Origin: Kordiimonadales bacterium
GTDB lineage: Bacteria; Pseudomonadota; Alphaproteobacteria; Sphingomonadales; Kordiimonadaceae
DNA: 64,000 nt
Reading direction: 5' to 3'
Assembly (NCBI GenBank): GCA_002401685.1
Contig: NVTU01000042.1
Location: forward strand, 1 to 64,000
Both the position numbers and the translations under genes were made by a program. Numbering within the stretch: position 1 is the first letter of the stretch; each line of letters opens with the position of its first letter. The notes below the pieces were generated by a model. The model did not search any database. It saw only the letters and a list, made by a program, of their open reading frames with translations, and was not told the origin of the DNA. Shown in pieces: positions 26,601 through 34,966 of this stretch.

Positions 26601-27362
26601 ATGAGCAGTCCATCACTAATTTTTTTACGCATCTTAATCTTCACATGCATCTTCGGTGTCTTACAAGTGGCGGAGGGTTACGCCTTAAAGACTAATGCCC
26701 AATCAACCGATAATTTGCCGGGTTTTCTTGATTTCAATGGCTATCCCATTTTAACAGAAACCAAGAGTGATAATTACCTGACGATCAATGCTTTTCAGAA
26801 AATTAGTACGCGCCTTTCCTATTTTAGCCTGAATAATTTTGGCACGCGCAAAGGCACCAATGGCAACCCCGATACCAACACTTTTTACACAGAACAAAGT
26901 TTGCGGTGGAAAATCACAGAGAATTCGCCGTTTGATCTTACCGTGCAGCTTAACTTCAGGTCAGGCGACAACAACGACAGACACAGGCTTGGCATTCGTT
27001 GGCGGCTCAATGACACGGCAGCTCTGAAAGGCTTTTTCAAGAGTATTAACCTTGCCTATTCTGTGAACCTGCATGCTTTACAACTTGACCATGAAGACCC
27101 TTACGTCTGGCAATTAGAGCATGCCTTTAAAATGACTTTCCCCTATTTGACGGACAGGTTGTATTTGGCAGGTTTTGCTGACCAAACGTTTAATCAGAAT
27201 TTGCCGGATAATTTCCCCTCGGCCCCGATAGTCGGCGAAGCCCAATTGGGCTTTCGCTTGTTCGATAATTTGTACGCTATTGGCGAATTTCGGATTAACG
27301 AGTTTCGTCGCTCCGACGTCGATAATATCGGACTGGGGATACAGTATAAGGTCAGTTGGTGA
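26601..27362 (+). CDS. Probable outer-membrane beta-barrel protein, function unknown
   Basis: The 253 aa product has a signal peptide (MSSPSLIFLRILIFTCIFGVLQVAEG) and then alternating amphipathic strands rich in aromatic and polar residues (KISTRLSYFSLNNFG, WKITENSPFDLTVQLNF, LRWRLNDTAALKGFF). It ends in a strand terminating with tryptophan (NIGLGIQYKVSW), as many outer-membrane barrels end in an aromatic residue. I do not recognise a named family. The ATG at 26601 is preferred to the adjacent TTG. It is followed by the CHASE histidine kinase 89 bases downstream in the same direction, so it may supply or sense a ligand for that kinase, though this is only inference. Confidence 0.62.
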   Translation: MSSPSLIFLRILIFTCIFGVLQVAEGYALKTNAQSTDNLPGFLDFNGYPILTETKSDNYLTINAFQKISTRLSYFSLNNFGTRKGTNGNPDTNTFYTEQSLRWKITENSPFDLTVQLNFRSGDNNDRHRLGIRWRLNDTAALKGFFKSINLAYSVNLHALQLDHEDPYVWQLEHAFKMTFPYLTDRLYLAGFADQTFNQNLPDNFPSAPIVGEAQLGFRLFDNLYAIGEFRINEFRRSDVDNIGLGIQYKVSW

Positions 27363-27451
27363 CTTGTGGTCGCGCTGAAAAAGGCTCAAGCTGTTTCATG
27401 TTGGTAACTGAATAATATGTGCAACCAGAACATCTAGGAAAACACCGCTCC

Positions 27452-29566
27452 ATGATGACCCGCTACAAACAATTCATAGTACCCATAATTGTTATTCTAA
27501 CCGGCCTCATCGCCTCTTACCTTGCCTTCTCAGTCGTGCGCGAACTGCGTATCACAAATGAAGAACGTGCGTTTGCTTTGCAAGCCGACAGCCATTTTTT
27601 TGTCGCCCAAGACAAAATCATGGGGACTGAAGATTTACTAACATCATTGAAGGCATTTTTGGAAAATGCTGAGGTGAACAATTTGAAGCAGTTTAGCCAG
27701 TTTTCCGCTTCTTTAATGCTCCGCCATCCTGAAGTTCAAGCTCTAGAATGGATACCGCGCATCCCCGTGCTGGAACTAAACAGCTATGTAGACCGCGCCA
27801 ATAAGGCAGGACACGAAGACTTCAAAGTGGTGGAACGATCTCAAGGCGGACTTATACCTGTGGCTGAGCGGGCAGAATATTTCCCTGTTTACTATGTCCA
27901 CCCTATGCAAGGCAATGAAGCCGCAATTGGGTTTGATTTAGGGTCGAATTCGGCACGGCACCAAGCTCTGGTGGAAGCTCGGGATACTGGTGAAGCAGTT
28001 ATGACCCAGCGCATTACGCTGGTACAAGAAAAAGCCTCTCAAGCTGGCGTCCTTGTATTTTTACCTATGTATCAAGGTGGAATAGTTCCGGGCACCACCA
28101 AAGTTCGGCGTCAAAAACTAACTGGCTTTGCCTTGATCGTTGTTCGGGTCGGTGATCTGATCGTTAAGTCCAGAGCTAACCTTGTGGATACCATTGATAT
28201 GGTGGTCACAGATGCTGCCACCCAGGAAAGCCTGTATGATAGCCGCGACGCCGTTCGTTACGAGGGCCCACTAGTTCAGGAAAAGAAAGTTGAGTTTGGG
28301 CGCCGAACCTGGAATTTCATGCTTCTTCCAAAGACGAACAACTTCACTCAAACAAGTCGTGTTGGCGAGTGGCTAACGCTCTTTTCTTCCGTCTTAATCA
28401 CAGCCCTGGCTACTCTCTTCATTGCGCAACTCGGCCGGTCACACGAAACCGTTAAAAAAGAAGTGGCCCTACGAACCGTGCAGTTACGCTCAAGTGAAGA
28501 ACGGTTTAAGGCAGCAGTCGACGGATCCAGTGTCGGCATATGGGACAGAGTCAATATTGGCGAAGATACCGAATATTGGTCACCCGTGTTCTACGAACTA
28601 CTCGGCTATCGTGACCAAGAAATTGCTGCCAAAGGTTCTATACTTCAAGCGGCTATCCATCCCGACGACTTGGCTAATACACAAGCCATGCTAAAGGCGC
28701 ACCTCAATGACAACAGCCCCTACCAGGTAGAACACCGCATCAAAACCAAAGACGGCACCTACCGCTGGTTCTTAACTACAGGTAAAGTTACCCGGGACGC
28801 TAAAGGAAATCCCATTAGGATGGCTGGATCGATCCAAAACATAGACGGGCGCAAAAAAGCCGAAATTGTTACATTCGAATATGCGCGTGACCTCAAGCGC
28901 TCGAATGAAGACCTGGAACAATTCGCTTACATCGCATCACACGACCTGAAAGCGCCCCTGCGCGCAATTAACGAGTTAGCCAATTGGATTGAAGAAGACC
29001 TCCAAGACGTAATGAACGATGAAACCCGGTCTTATATGAAATTACTAAAATCGAGAGTAAAGCGCCTTGAAGGGCTGCTTGCTAGCTTGCTTGAATACTC
29101 CCGCCTCGGGACCGATCGTCACGATGCAACAAGTGTAAAGCTGAATGAGATTATAAAAGAAACTACTGACATTTTGGGCTCGGCTCAAAAAGGGTTTGTC
29201 GTCGAGTATGATCTGCCGACCATTAAGACCATACCAGCAGCGCTGCAGATTATTTTCCGCAACTTGATTTCAAACGCAATAAAGCACCATCACAAGGCGG
29301 AAGGGCTGATTAAAATTCAATATACAGAGAAGGGAAATGAGCATATTTTTTCCGTTCATGACGATGGTCCTGGCATCCCAATTGATATGCAAGACCGTGT
29401 TTTTGGAATGTTCAAGACACTAAAATCACGGGATACCGTAGAAGGCAGTGGCATGGGTCTTGCTATTATCAAAAAACTGGTCGAGCGCCACGGCGGCAAA
29501 GTTTGGATTGAAAATACGGACGGCGGCACTGGAACCAATTTTAAATTTTCGCTGCCGAACTCATAA
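27452..29566 (+). CDS. CHASE-PAS hybrid-less sensor histidine kinase
   Basis: A 704 aa inner-membrane sensor. Its order is TM helix (about residues 8-30), periplasmic CHASE domain (about 60-250, with LRHPEVQALEWIPRIP), second TM (about 300-322), PAS domain with PAC tail (about 345-470, KDGTYRWFLTTG), HisKA with H497 in IASHDLKAPLRAI, and HATPase with N box RNLISNAIKHH, G1 DDGPGIP and G2 GSGMGLAI. The HisKA sequence belongs to the phytochrome-like group (ASHDLKAPLR). I prefer ATG 27452 over the GTG at 27419 because AGGAAA precedes it. The receiver at 29577 follows after ten bases and is the likely phosphate acceptor. The ligand of the CHASE domain is unknown. Confidence 0.92.
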   Translation: MMTRYKQFIVPIIVILTGLIASYLAFSVVRELRITNEERAFALQADSHFFVAQDKIMGTEDLLTSLKAFLENAEVNNLKQFSQFSASLMLRHPEVQALEWIPRIPVLELNSYVDRANKAGHEDFKVVERSQGGLIPVAERAEYFPVYYVHPMQGNEAAIGFDLGSNSARHQALVEARDTGEAVMTQRITLVQEKASQAGVLVFLPMYQGGIVPGTTKVRRQKLTGFALIVVRVGDLIVKSRANLVDTIDMVVTDAATQESLYDSRDAVRYEGPLVQEKKVEFGRRTWNFMLLPKTNNFTQTSRVGEWLTLFSSVLITALATLFIAQLGRSHETVKKEVALRTVQLRSSEERFKAAVDGSSVGIWDRVNIGEDTEYWSPVFYELLGYRDQEIAAKGSILQAAIHPDDLANTQAMLKAHLNDNSPYQVEHRIKTKDGTYRWFLTTGKVTRDAKGNPIRMAGSIQNIDGRKKAEIVTFEYARDLKRSNEDLEQFAYIASHDLKAPLRAINELANWIEEDLQDVMNDETRSYMKLLKSRVKRLEGLLASLLEYSRLGTDRHDATSVKLNEIIKETTDILGSAQKGFVVEYDLPTIKTIPAALQIIFRNLISNAIKHHHKAEGLIKIQYTEKGNEHIFSVHDDGPGIPIDMQDRVFGMFKTLKSRDTVEGSGMGLAIIKKLVERHGGKVWIENTDGGTGTNFKFSLPNS

Positions 29567-29576
29567 AGGGCTGGTT

Positions 29577-29990
29577 ATGAAAGAAAAAGTGCTGCTTTTA
29601 TTTGTCGAAGACGACGAAGTCGACACAATGGGCTTACGCCGTATGATGCGAAAAAAGAAAGTTGCTAACCCCTTTAAAGTGGCAGTGGACGGGATCGAGG
29701 CGCTTGAAATATTGCGCGGTGAAAATGGCCACACCAAATTACTTCACCCATACGTCATATTGCTTGACCTTAATCTGCCACGCATGAGCGGCTTAGAATT
29801 GCTCACAGAGATCCGCGCTGATAGGGACCTGCAAGATACCGCCGTGTTCATCATGTCAACTTCAGAAGATCAACGCGATATTCAAGCAGCTTATGACCAA
29901 GGTGTCGGCGGTTATATCGTTAAAACCGGCGCACAAGAAACCATGACTAAAGCACTCGAAATGCTGGATGCCCATTTGATTTCTAATTAA
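29577..29990 (+). CDS. Receiver-only response regulator (Rcp1-like)
   Basis: A 137 aa single receiver domain with the acidic pair VEDDEVD, the phospho-acceptor D64 in VILLDLNLPRMSG, the threonine/serine at IMSTSED, and the lysine in GGYIVKTGA. It has no output domain. This type, like cyanobacterial Rcp1, usually accepts phosphate from a phytochrome- or CHASE-type kinase and signals by protein contact or through a downstream HPt. The start at 29577 has AAAGGG upstream, and an upstream in-frame extension overlaps the kinase end and has no site. The kinase stop is ten bases away, so the pair is a two-component system. Confidence 0.93.
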   Translation: MKEKVLLLFVEDDEVDTMGLRRMMRKKKVANPFKVAVDGIEALEILRGENGHTKLLHPYVILLDLNLPRMSGLELLTEIRADRDLQDTAVFIMSTSEDQRDIQAAYDQGVGGYIVKTGAQETMTKALEMLDAHLISN

Positions 29991-30160
29991 TCAAATAAGG
30001 TCATGAGAAAACCCCGACGGCCAGTAAAATGGTTTACTCAGTTACCGCCAAAGCCATCAAACGGCACCTTCCTAGACAAATAAAATATCGATCGATCCAA
30101 GGGAAAATTCGACCATCGTCACGCTTTGTTTCCTCCCGCTTTGACTGATATACCACTTCC

Positions 30161-30188
30161 TGACAGTATACTGACACAAACCGTCAGT
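30161..30188. promoter_or_regulatory. Overlapping palindromes upstream of the WYL regulator gene
   Basis: CAGTATACTG at 30164-30173 is a perfect ten-base palindrome, and ACTGAC (30170-30175) with GTCAGT (30183-30188) forms an inverted repeat with a seven-base spacer. Both lie within 50 bases of the regulator start at 30211 and share the ACTG half. WYL regulators of this type bind TGAC/GTCA-like repeats at their own promoters, so this is a candidate autoregulatory site. Confidence 0.5.
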
Positions 30189-30210
30189 AGCCGTATGATA
30201 GAGAGTACGC

Positions 30211-30909
30211 ATGAAACGCGCAGACAGACTTTTTCAGATCGTAAATCATATGCAGGGCCGCCGAATGGCGATCACGGCACAGAGTATCGCTGACGAATTT
30301 GATGTGAGTGTGCGCACTATTTACCGCGACATACAGGACCTGATTTTAACCGGCGTACCGATCAGCGGCGAAGCGGGCGTGGGTTATTTGATTGACAAAA
30401 GCCATTGCCTGCCACCCATGTCGCTCGAAGTTGGTGAACTGGAAACATTGATGCTGGGCGCCGCGATGGTTAGCGCCTTCACAGACGAAGCGATGGCAAA
30501 ATCGGCCAAGAGTTTGGTGCGAAAGCTCAGGAATGTGTTGCCAGAAAAGGACCGTGAGATTTTTGCGGGTACCGCGTTGTTTGCCCCGCCTACAAACGCC
30601 CTAATCCCCTGGACCGTCGACTTTTCAATGATGCGCGGAGCCATTCGGACCAAGCACAAGCTGCAACTGGATTATGAAGATAAGAACGGTGATTATACTG
30701 AACGCACCGTGCGGCCGCTGTCGCTTTCTTTCTGGGGGCCCAGTTGGCTGCTGCTTGCGTGGTGCGAACTGAGGCAGGACCACAGGCATTTCCGCCTCGA
30801 CCGAATGCGCAGTGCCAGTCAGCAGGAAGCAACCTTCGTCGAAACACCAGAGACATCGCTGAAAAGCTACCTTGATTGCCTCGGCTTCAAAGACGGCCTG
30901 CGGGATTAA
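30211..30909 (+). CDS. YafY-type HTH/WYL-domain transcriptional regulator
   Basis: The 232 aa protein has an N-terminal HTH_11 winged helix (RRMAITAQSIADEFDVSVRTIYRDIQDL), a linker and a WYL domain. In the latter, the RPLSLSFWGPSWLLLAWCELRQDHRHFRLDRM stretch carries the conserved tryptophans and arginines. WYL domains bind nucleotides or other small ligands, and such regulators act on stress or catabolic genes. A pair of palindromes lies just upstream, suggesting self-regulation. It is followed by a 127-base gap to the LOG gene. Target genes are not obvious from context. Confidence 0.88.
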   Translation: MKRADRLFQIVNHMQGRRMAITAQSIADEFDVSVRTIYRDIQDLILTGVPISGEAGVGYLIDKSHCLPPMSLEVGELETLMLGAAMVSAFTDEAMAKSAKSLVRKLRNVLPEKDREIFAGTALFAPPTNALIPWTVDFSMMRGAIRTKHKLQLDYEDKNGDYTERTVRPLSLSFWGPSWLLLAWCELRQDHRHFRLDRMRSASQQEATFVETPETSLKSYLDCLGFKDGLRD

Positions 30910-31036
30910 ACAGTAGCAAGCGGGCCCACTTTTCTGCCCCAAGCGTTTGGCTGCTGGACAAAACTGGCTGTGTTGATAAAACTACGACCGCAAACAGGTC
31001 TTTATGAAATCACCCCCTAATACAGAAAAGTGTTAA

Positions 31037-31597
31037 ATGAAAATAGCAGTATTTTGCGGCTCAAAAACAGGCAATAATCCGGTATTCATGCAAGCTGCAC
31101 GGTCACTTGGAAGCTTATTTGCAAAGAGTGATATTGAACTTGTTTACGGCGGCGCTCAGGTCGGTTTAATGGGCGCTATAGCCGATGCTTCCTTAGAAGG
31201 TGGCGGACGTGTCACCGGTGTTATGCCAAAGGCGCTTGTCGAAAAAGAAATAGAGCATAAAGGTCTGACTGAGCTGATTATCACAGATGACATGCATGGC
31301 CGGAAACAGACCATGGCGGACATTGCAGATGGATTTATCGCCATGCCCGGCGGTGCCGGCACGCTCGAGGAAATTTACGAACAGTGGACATGGGCACAGC
31401 TGGGCATTCACAAGAAAGCCTGCGCCTTTTTGAACATCAATGGATTTTATGACCCGGTACGCGTGATGGCCCAACAAAGCGCCAAGGCTGGATTTATGAA
31501 ACAGCATCATGCCGATATGCTCATATTTTCAAGCGACCCTGACGACTTAATTCAGCAAATACACGCTTACTCCGCGCCAGAGCAAAAATGGCAATAG
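31037..31597 (+). CDS. LOG-family (TIGR00730) nucleotide 5'-monophosphate phosphoribohydrolase
   Basis: The 186 aa cytoplasmic protein carries the lysine-decarboxylase-like Rossmann motifs of the LOG family: VYGGAQVGLMGAIADA, MHGRKQTM with R89 and K90, and PGGAGTLEEIYE at 104-115. LOG proteins release a free base from a nucleoside 5'-monophosphate, e.g. cytokinin ribotides or AMP. In bacteria it may act on purine nucleotides or damaged nucleotides. It is six bases before the NUDIX gene, which would suit a nucleotide-cleaning pair. Length and key residues are complete. Confidence 0.92.
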   Translation: MKIAVFCGSKTGNNPVFMQAARSLGSLFAKSDIELVYGGAQVGLMGAIADASLEGGGRVTGVMPKALVEKEIEHKGLTELIITDDMHGRKQTMADIADGFIAMPGGAGTLEEIYEQWTWAQLGIHKKACAFLNINGFYDPVRVMAQQSAKAGFMKQHHADMLIFSSDPDDLIQQIHAYSAPEQKWQ

Positions 31598-31603
31598 ACG
31601 TGT

Positions 31604-32014
31604 ATGAGTAAAAACACCTTACGAATAGCGGCAGCCCTAATAACGGATGATCATGGGCGTACCCTTTTAGTTCGCAAGCACGGCACCAAAGCCTTCATGC
31701 AAGCGGGCGGCAAAATAGACGCTGGCGAAACGCCGTGCGAAGCACTCGTCAGAGAATTATTCGAGGAGCTTCGCATCACCGTCGGCACGAACGACTTACA
31801 ACCACTTGGCCAACACTCAGCGCCAGCTGCAAACGAAGAAAACTGCCTTGTCATTGCTGATATCTTTCGTGTCAGCCTTACGGCCACTCCAACGCCAGCT
31901 GCAGAAATTGCGGAAATACTTTGGTACAAAGAACCCGGCAGCGACCATGTCGCGCTAGCCCCTCTTACACGGGATTGCATACTACCGTTGCTTAAACAGA
32001 TGCAAAGGTCGTAG
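31604..32014 (+). CDS. NUDIX hydrolase
   Basis: A 136 aa cytoplasmic pyrophosphohydrolase. The Nudix box runs from G36 to L56 (GKIDAGETPCEALVRELFEE), with the REx2EE catalytic core at R50, E51, E54 and E55. Such enzymes cleave nucleoside diphosphates linked to another moiety, and the exact substrate cannot be read. It starts six bases after the LOG gene. Both deal with nucleotides, so they probably form a small housecleaning operon, with the methyltransferase 67 bases further on perhaps read through. Confidence 0.9.
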   Translation: MSKNTLRIAAALITDDHGRTLLVRKHGTKAFMQAGGKIDAGETPCEALVRELFEELRITVGTNDLQPLGQHSAPAANEENCLVIADIFRVSLTATPTPAAEIAEILWYKEPGSDHVALAPLTRDCILPLLKQMQRS

Positions 32015-32081
32015 AAAACAGAAGCGCCGGACAGCATGTGCTGTCTGTCGGCAATGAACCCAAAAAGCGTAACTCCAAGTC

Positions 32082-32684
32082 ATGGCCAAAAAAATGGAAA
32101 CTCTTGAGATTGATTTTGTCGGCGGCGCGGTCGGCCATAGGCTCAGGTTTGGGGGCGGTCGGGGGCAGGCTTTGCCAAAAGCAGTTGGGCTAAAATCTGG
32201 CAAAACACCGAGCATTGTGGACGCTACTGCCGGGCTCGGCAGAGATGCATTCCTATTGGCTTCGCTCGGGGCAGAGGTAACGCTTATTGAACGCTCCGGC
32301 CATATGCACCAGCTGTTATCTAAGGGGATGGAGCGAGCCCGAGAGGCAAGCTATGAGCTTGCCAAAATTATTGACCGCATGACGTTGCTGCACGGCGACG
32401 CGAAGGATCTGCTTCCAACACTGTCACCAGAAGTTATTCTTGTTGACCCCATGCATCCACCGCGCACCAAATCCAGTTTGGTAAAGAAGGAAATGCGGTT
32501 GATACGGGAAATTGTTGGCGTCGACCAAGACTCTACGGAGCTGATGCAAGTAGCGCTTGCCCATGCAAGCAACCGCGTGGTTCTGAAATGGCCACAAAAG
32601 GCCGATCCGCTTGCCGGCATTCGCGCGCCGTCGCACCAGATCACCGGCAAATCAACACGCTACGATGTGTTTATGTCGCTGTAA
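32082..32684 (+). CDS. rsmJ: RsmJ-like 16S rRNA guanine-N2 methyltransferase
   Basis: The 200 aa SAM-dependent methyltransferase has the RsmJ signatures: DATAGLGRDAFLLASLGAEV for SAM binding, IERSGHMHQLL at the acidic-loop position, DPMHPPRTKSSLVKKEMRL at the catalytic region and KWPQKADPLAG at the end. E. coli RsmJ methylates G1516 of 16S rRNA using SAM. The protein is shorter at the N-terminus than E. coli RsmJ (about 250 aa), lacking the first 40-50 residues. It follows the NUDIX gene. The presence of this mainly gammaproteobacterial enzyme here is notable. The exact target position is inferred from homology recalled, not shown. Confidence 0.82.
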   Translation: MAKKMETLEIDFVGGAVGHRLRFGGGRGQALPKAVGLKSGKTPSIVDATAGLGRDAFLLASLGAEVTLIERSGHMHQLLSKGMERAREASYELAKIIDRMTLLHGDAKDLLPTLSPEVILVDPMHPPRTKSSLVKKEMRLIREIVGVDQDSTELMQVALAHASNRVVLKWPQKADPLAGIRAPSHQITGKSTRYDVFMSL

Positions 32685-32854
32685 GCTCGGCAGTTGGTTT
32701 CGCTGCCCCTGATGCTCAAACTGGCAAATAAAATCGTTCCACTGCATCGTCTCGGGCAAGTCCCGTAGGTTGGTTTTCTAATAAGTATGACACGGCGGCA
32801 ACTAGTAGCTATGTTTCACCCATAACAAAAACAAACGGCCATGGGAGAGACACA

Positions 32855-33814
32855 ATGCAATTTCTGGGAAATGAGCTATTTGATAAAACCGAACCAAGAC
32901 CATGGTTAAAGCCTTTTGGGCCTGAGCGCAGCAAAGCTTCCAGCTTGTCAATCGGCATACTGATTTTCATCCTACTTACTATTTTATCGCTAGTCTTTTC
33001 AGTTTTTGGTCAAGTCGTTGGCGCGAACATCTTATCGCTCGCAGGCTTTTCAGACTTATTTGGTTCGGGGCCACGCGTCTTAGCCTTGGTCTTGTTCGGA
33101 CTTTTTCTGCCGTCCGCAGTTATCACCATGGTTTGGGTTCGGTACGCAGAAAATCTGCCGTTCACCAGTATGGGTTTCAGTAAGACAGCACGGCTAAGAA
33201 CTTTCGTGCGCGGCCATGCCATCGGCATTGGCACAATTTCCATTATCGTCGCGGCAATATGGATATCAAATGGCTATGAAGTTGGTGCGATCCTGCCTGC
33301 GTTTTCTTCTCCCGCAGGGCTCATCAGCATAATTCTACTATTGCTCGGCTTCGCTGTTCAGTCGAGCGTTGAAGAAATCATTTTTCGCGGCTGGATGCTC
33401 GGGACAGTGACGCGCCGGTTCAACCTTTTGACCGGCATTATCATCAGTTCCCTTATCTTTGCGTTGCTGCATTTTGACGGAGACAATCACTGGATAACCA
33501 GCGTCAACATCATTTTATTTGCGGTATTTGCAGCCTTGTGGACCATTAAAACTGGCAATATTTGGGGCGCGATGGGCTGGCACGCAGGTTGGAACTGGAT
33601 GCAATCCGTTGGATACGAGCTGCCGGTGACCGGTATCGAAGTTGGTACACCTGCCCTTGTGGTCGAACTGACGGATCAAGGGGCTTTGCTTCTGACAGGC
33701 GGCAACATCGGCCCCGAAGGCAGCTATTTTTGCACTGCGCTGTTTGTGGTGATGATCGTATATATGGCGCGGAGTGCCAATGCGCCGGCGATCGAAGCTA
33801 GAGTTGAGAGCTAA
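32855..33814 (+). CDS. CPBP-family intramembrane metalloprotease (Abi/CAAX-like)
   Basis: The 319 aa inner-membrane protein has about eight hydrophobic segments and the three CPBP motifs: EEIIFRGW (E173, E174, R178), FALLHF (H206) and HAGWNW (H243, N247). These form the zinc or glutamate active site of Rce1-like proteases. Bacterial members are often linked to bacteriocin immunity or membrane protein processing, but no bacteriocin gene is near. GGGAGA precedes the ATG. It is monocistronic and ends at a strong terminator shared with the convergent korB. Confidence 0.88.
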   Translation: MQFLGNELFDKTEPRPWLKPFGPERSKASSLSIGILIFILLTILSLVFSVFGQVVGANILSLAGFSDLFGSGPRVLALVLFGLFLPSAVITMVWVRYAENLPFTSMGFSKTARLRTFVRGHAIGIGTISIIVAAIWISNGYEVGAILPAFSSPAGLISIILLLLGFAVQSSVEEIIFRGWMLGTVTRRFNLLTGIIISSLIFALLHFDGDNHWITSVNIILFAVFAALWTIKTGNIWGAMGWHAGWNWMQSVGYELPVTGIEVGTPALVVELTDQGALLLTGGNIGPEGSYFCTALFVVMIVYMARSANAPAIEARVES

Positions 33815-33862
33815 GGCACCAAGTATAAATCTGGCGGCAGCTAACGCCGAGTTTCGACAATA

Positions 33863-33889
33863 AAAAAGCCCGGCTAAAGCCGGGCTTTT
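33863..33889. terminator. Bidirectional terminator between the CPBP gene and korB
   Basis: AAAAAGCCCGGCT and its partner GCCGGGCTTTT surround a loop of three A residues, with T runs on both strands. It lies 49 bases after the CPBP stop and 25 bases past the korB stop, so it can end both transcripts. Confidence 0.85.
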
Positions 33890-33913
33890 CAAATTCTGCT
33901 TGCAACCGTTACG

Positions 33914-34954
33914 CTATTTTACTTCCCAGGTCTGGCCAGAGTAGATCATGTCCTTCAGGGTACGTTTGCCCTTCTGAGCTTCGACCTGCGCTAGAACAGC
34001 TTCCGTATAGCTATACTCTGCTTGTTCTGAGTACAGCACGCCCATTGCCATCGGCTCATTCGCCTCGGCACCAAGCTCAGCCAACATACGGGCCATCTGC
34101 AGGTTGCTTTCGTCGTGCACCAATATATCGTCTTCGGTGATGCCGTTCTCGCCGATCATCACGGCTTGCAGCGAGAAGCTGGCCAGATCAAACCGAATAC
34201 CCTTGTCTTTCTCTTTGCCGAACAGCATCTTCTCGCCGTTTTCCAAAAGCAGTTGTTTGTCTGCAGCCGTTGCTTTTTGCGTTACGTCGCCCCAAACTTG
34301 GTCCGCGTACACAATACAATTCTGCAAAATCTCAACAAAAGATGCGCCTTTAAAACCGTGCGCGCGCTTGAAAACGCCCGGCATATGTTTGATCGCCGTA
34401 TCTACCGTACGAGCAACAAAGCGTGCGCCAGAGCCAAGGGCAAAGCCAATTGGGTTCAGGGCGGGATCAACCGACCCTTGGGGCGTTGACGGAGATTTAG
34501 TGCCAGGCTTCGAAGTTGGAGAGAACTGGCCTTTGGTCAGCCCGTAAATCATATTATTGAACAGCAGAATGTTGATATCCACATCGCGGCGCAGCACATG
34601 CAGCATATGGTTACCGCCGATGGATAGGCCGTCACCGTCACCGGTGATCATCCATACATCCAATTCAGGGTTCGCCAGCTTAACACCCGTCGCAACAGCA
34701 GGCGCACGGCCGTGGATGGTGTGAAACCCATATGTATCCATATAGTAAGGGAAACGGCTAGAACAGCCGATACCCGATACGAACACCGTGTTTTCGCGGG
34801 TAACACCCAGCTCAGGCAAAGTACGCTGCATGACCTTCAAGATCGCGTAGTCGCCGCAACCGGGGCACCAGCGCACTTCTTGATCACTGGTAAAATCTTT
34901 AAGGGTCAGCGGAGCTTTTTCCGGTGTTCCTTTGAGAGCACTAATTTCATTCAT
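33914..34954 (-). CDS. korB: 2-oxoacid:ferredoxin oxidoreductase, beta subunit
   Basis: The 346 aa cytoplasmic subunit binds thiamine diphosphate and one [4Fe-4S] cluster. The signature WCPGCGDYAI near residue 30 provides two cluster cysteines, GIGCSSRFP a third, and the TPP/Mg site is GDGDGLSIGGNHMLH with NNMIYGLTKGQ. With KorA it oxidises a 2-oxoacid (most likely 2-oxoglutarate) to the acyl-CoA and reduces ferredoxin. The start at 34954 has GGGAGGAGA upstream. It lies 12 bases after korA, in one operon. No ferredoxin-like delta subunit is present, so this is the two-subunit type. Assignment as 2-oxoglutarate-specific is from family resemblance. Confidence 0.93.
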   Translation of the reverse strand: MNEISALKGTPEKAPLTLKDFTSDQEVRWCPGCGDYAILKVMQRTLPELGVTRENTVFVSGIGCSSRFPYYMDTYGFHTIHGRAPAVATGVKLANPELDVWMITGDGDGLSIGGNHMLHVLRRDVDINILLFNNMIYGLTKGQFSPTSKPGTKSPSTPQGSVDPALNPIGFALGSGARFVARTVDTAIKHMPGVFKRAHGFKGASFVEILQNCIVYADQVWGDVTQKATAADKQLLLENGEKMLFGKEKDKGIRFDLASFSLQAVMIGENGITEDDILVHDESNLQMARMLAELGAEANEPMAMGVLYSEQAEYSYTEAVLAQVEAQKGKRTLKDMIYSGQTWEVK

Positions 34955-34966
34955 GATCTCTCCTCC

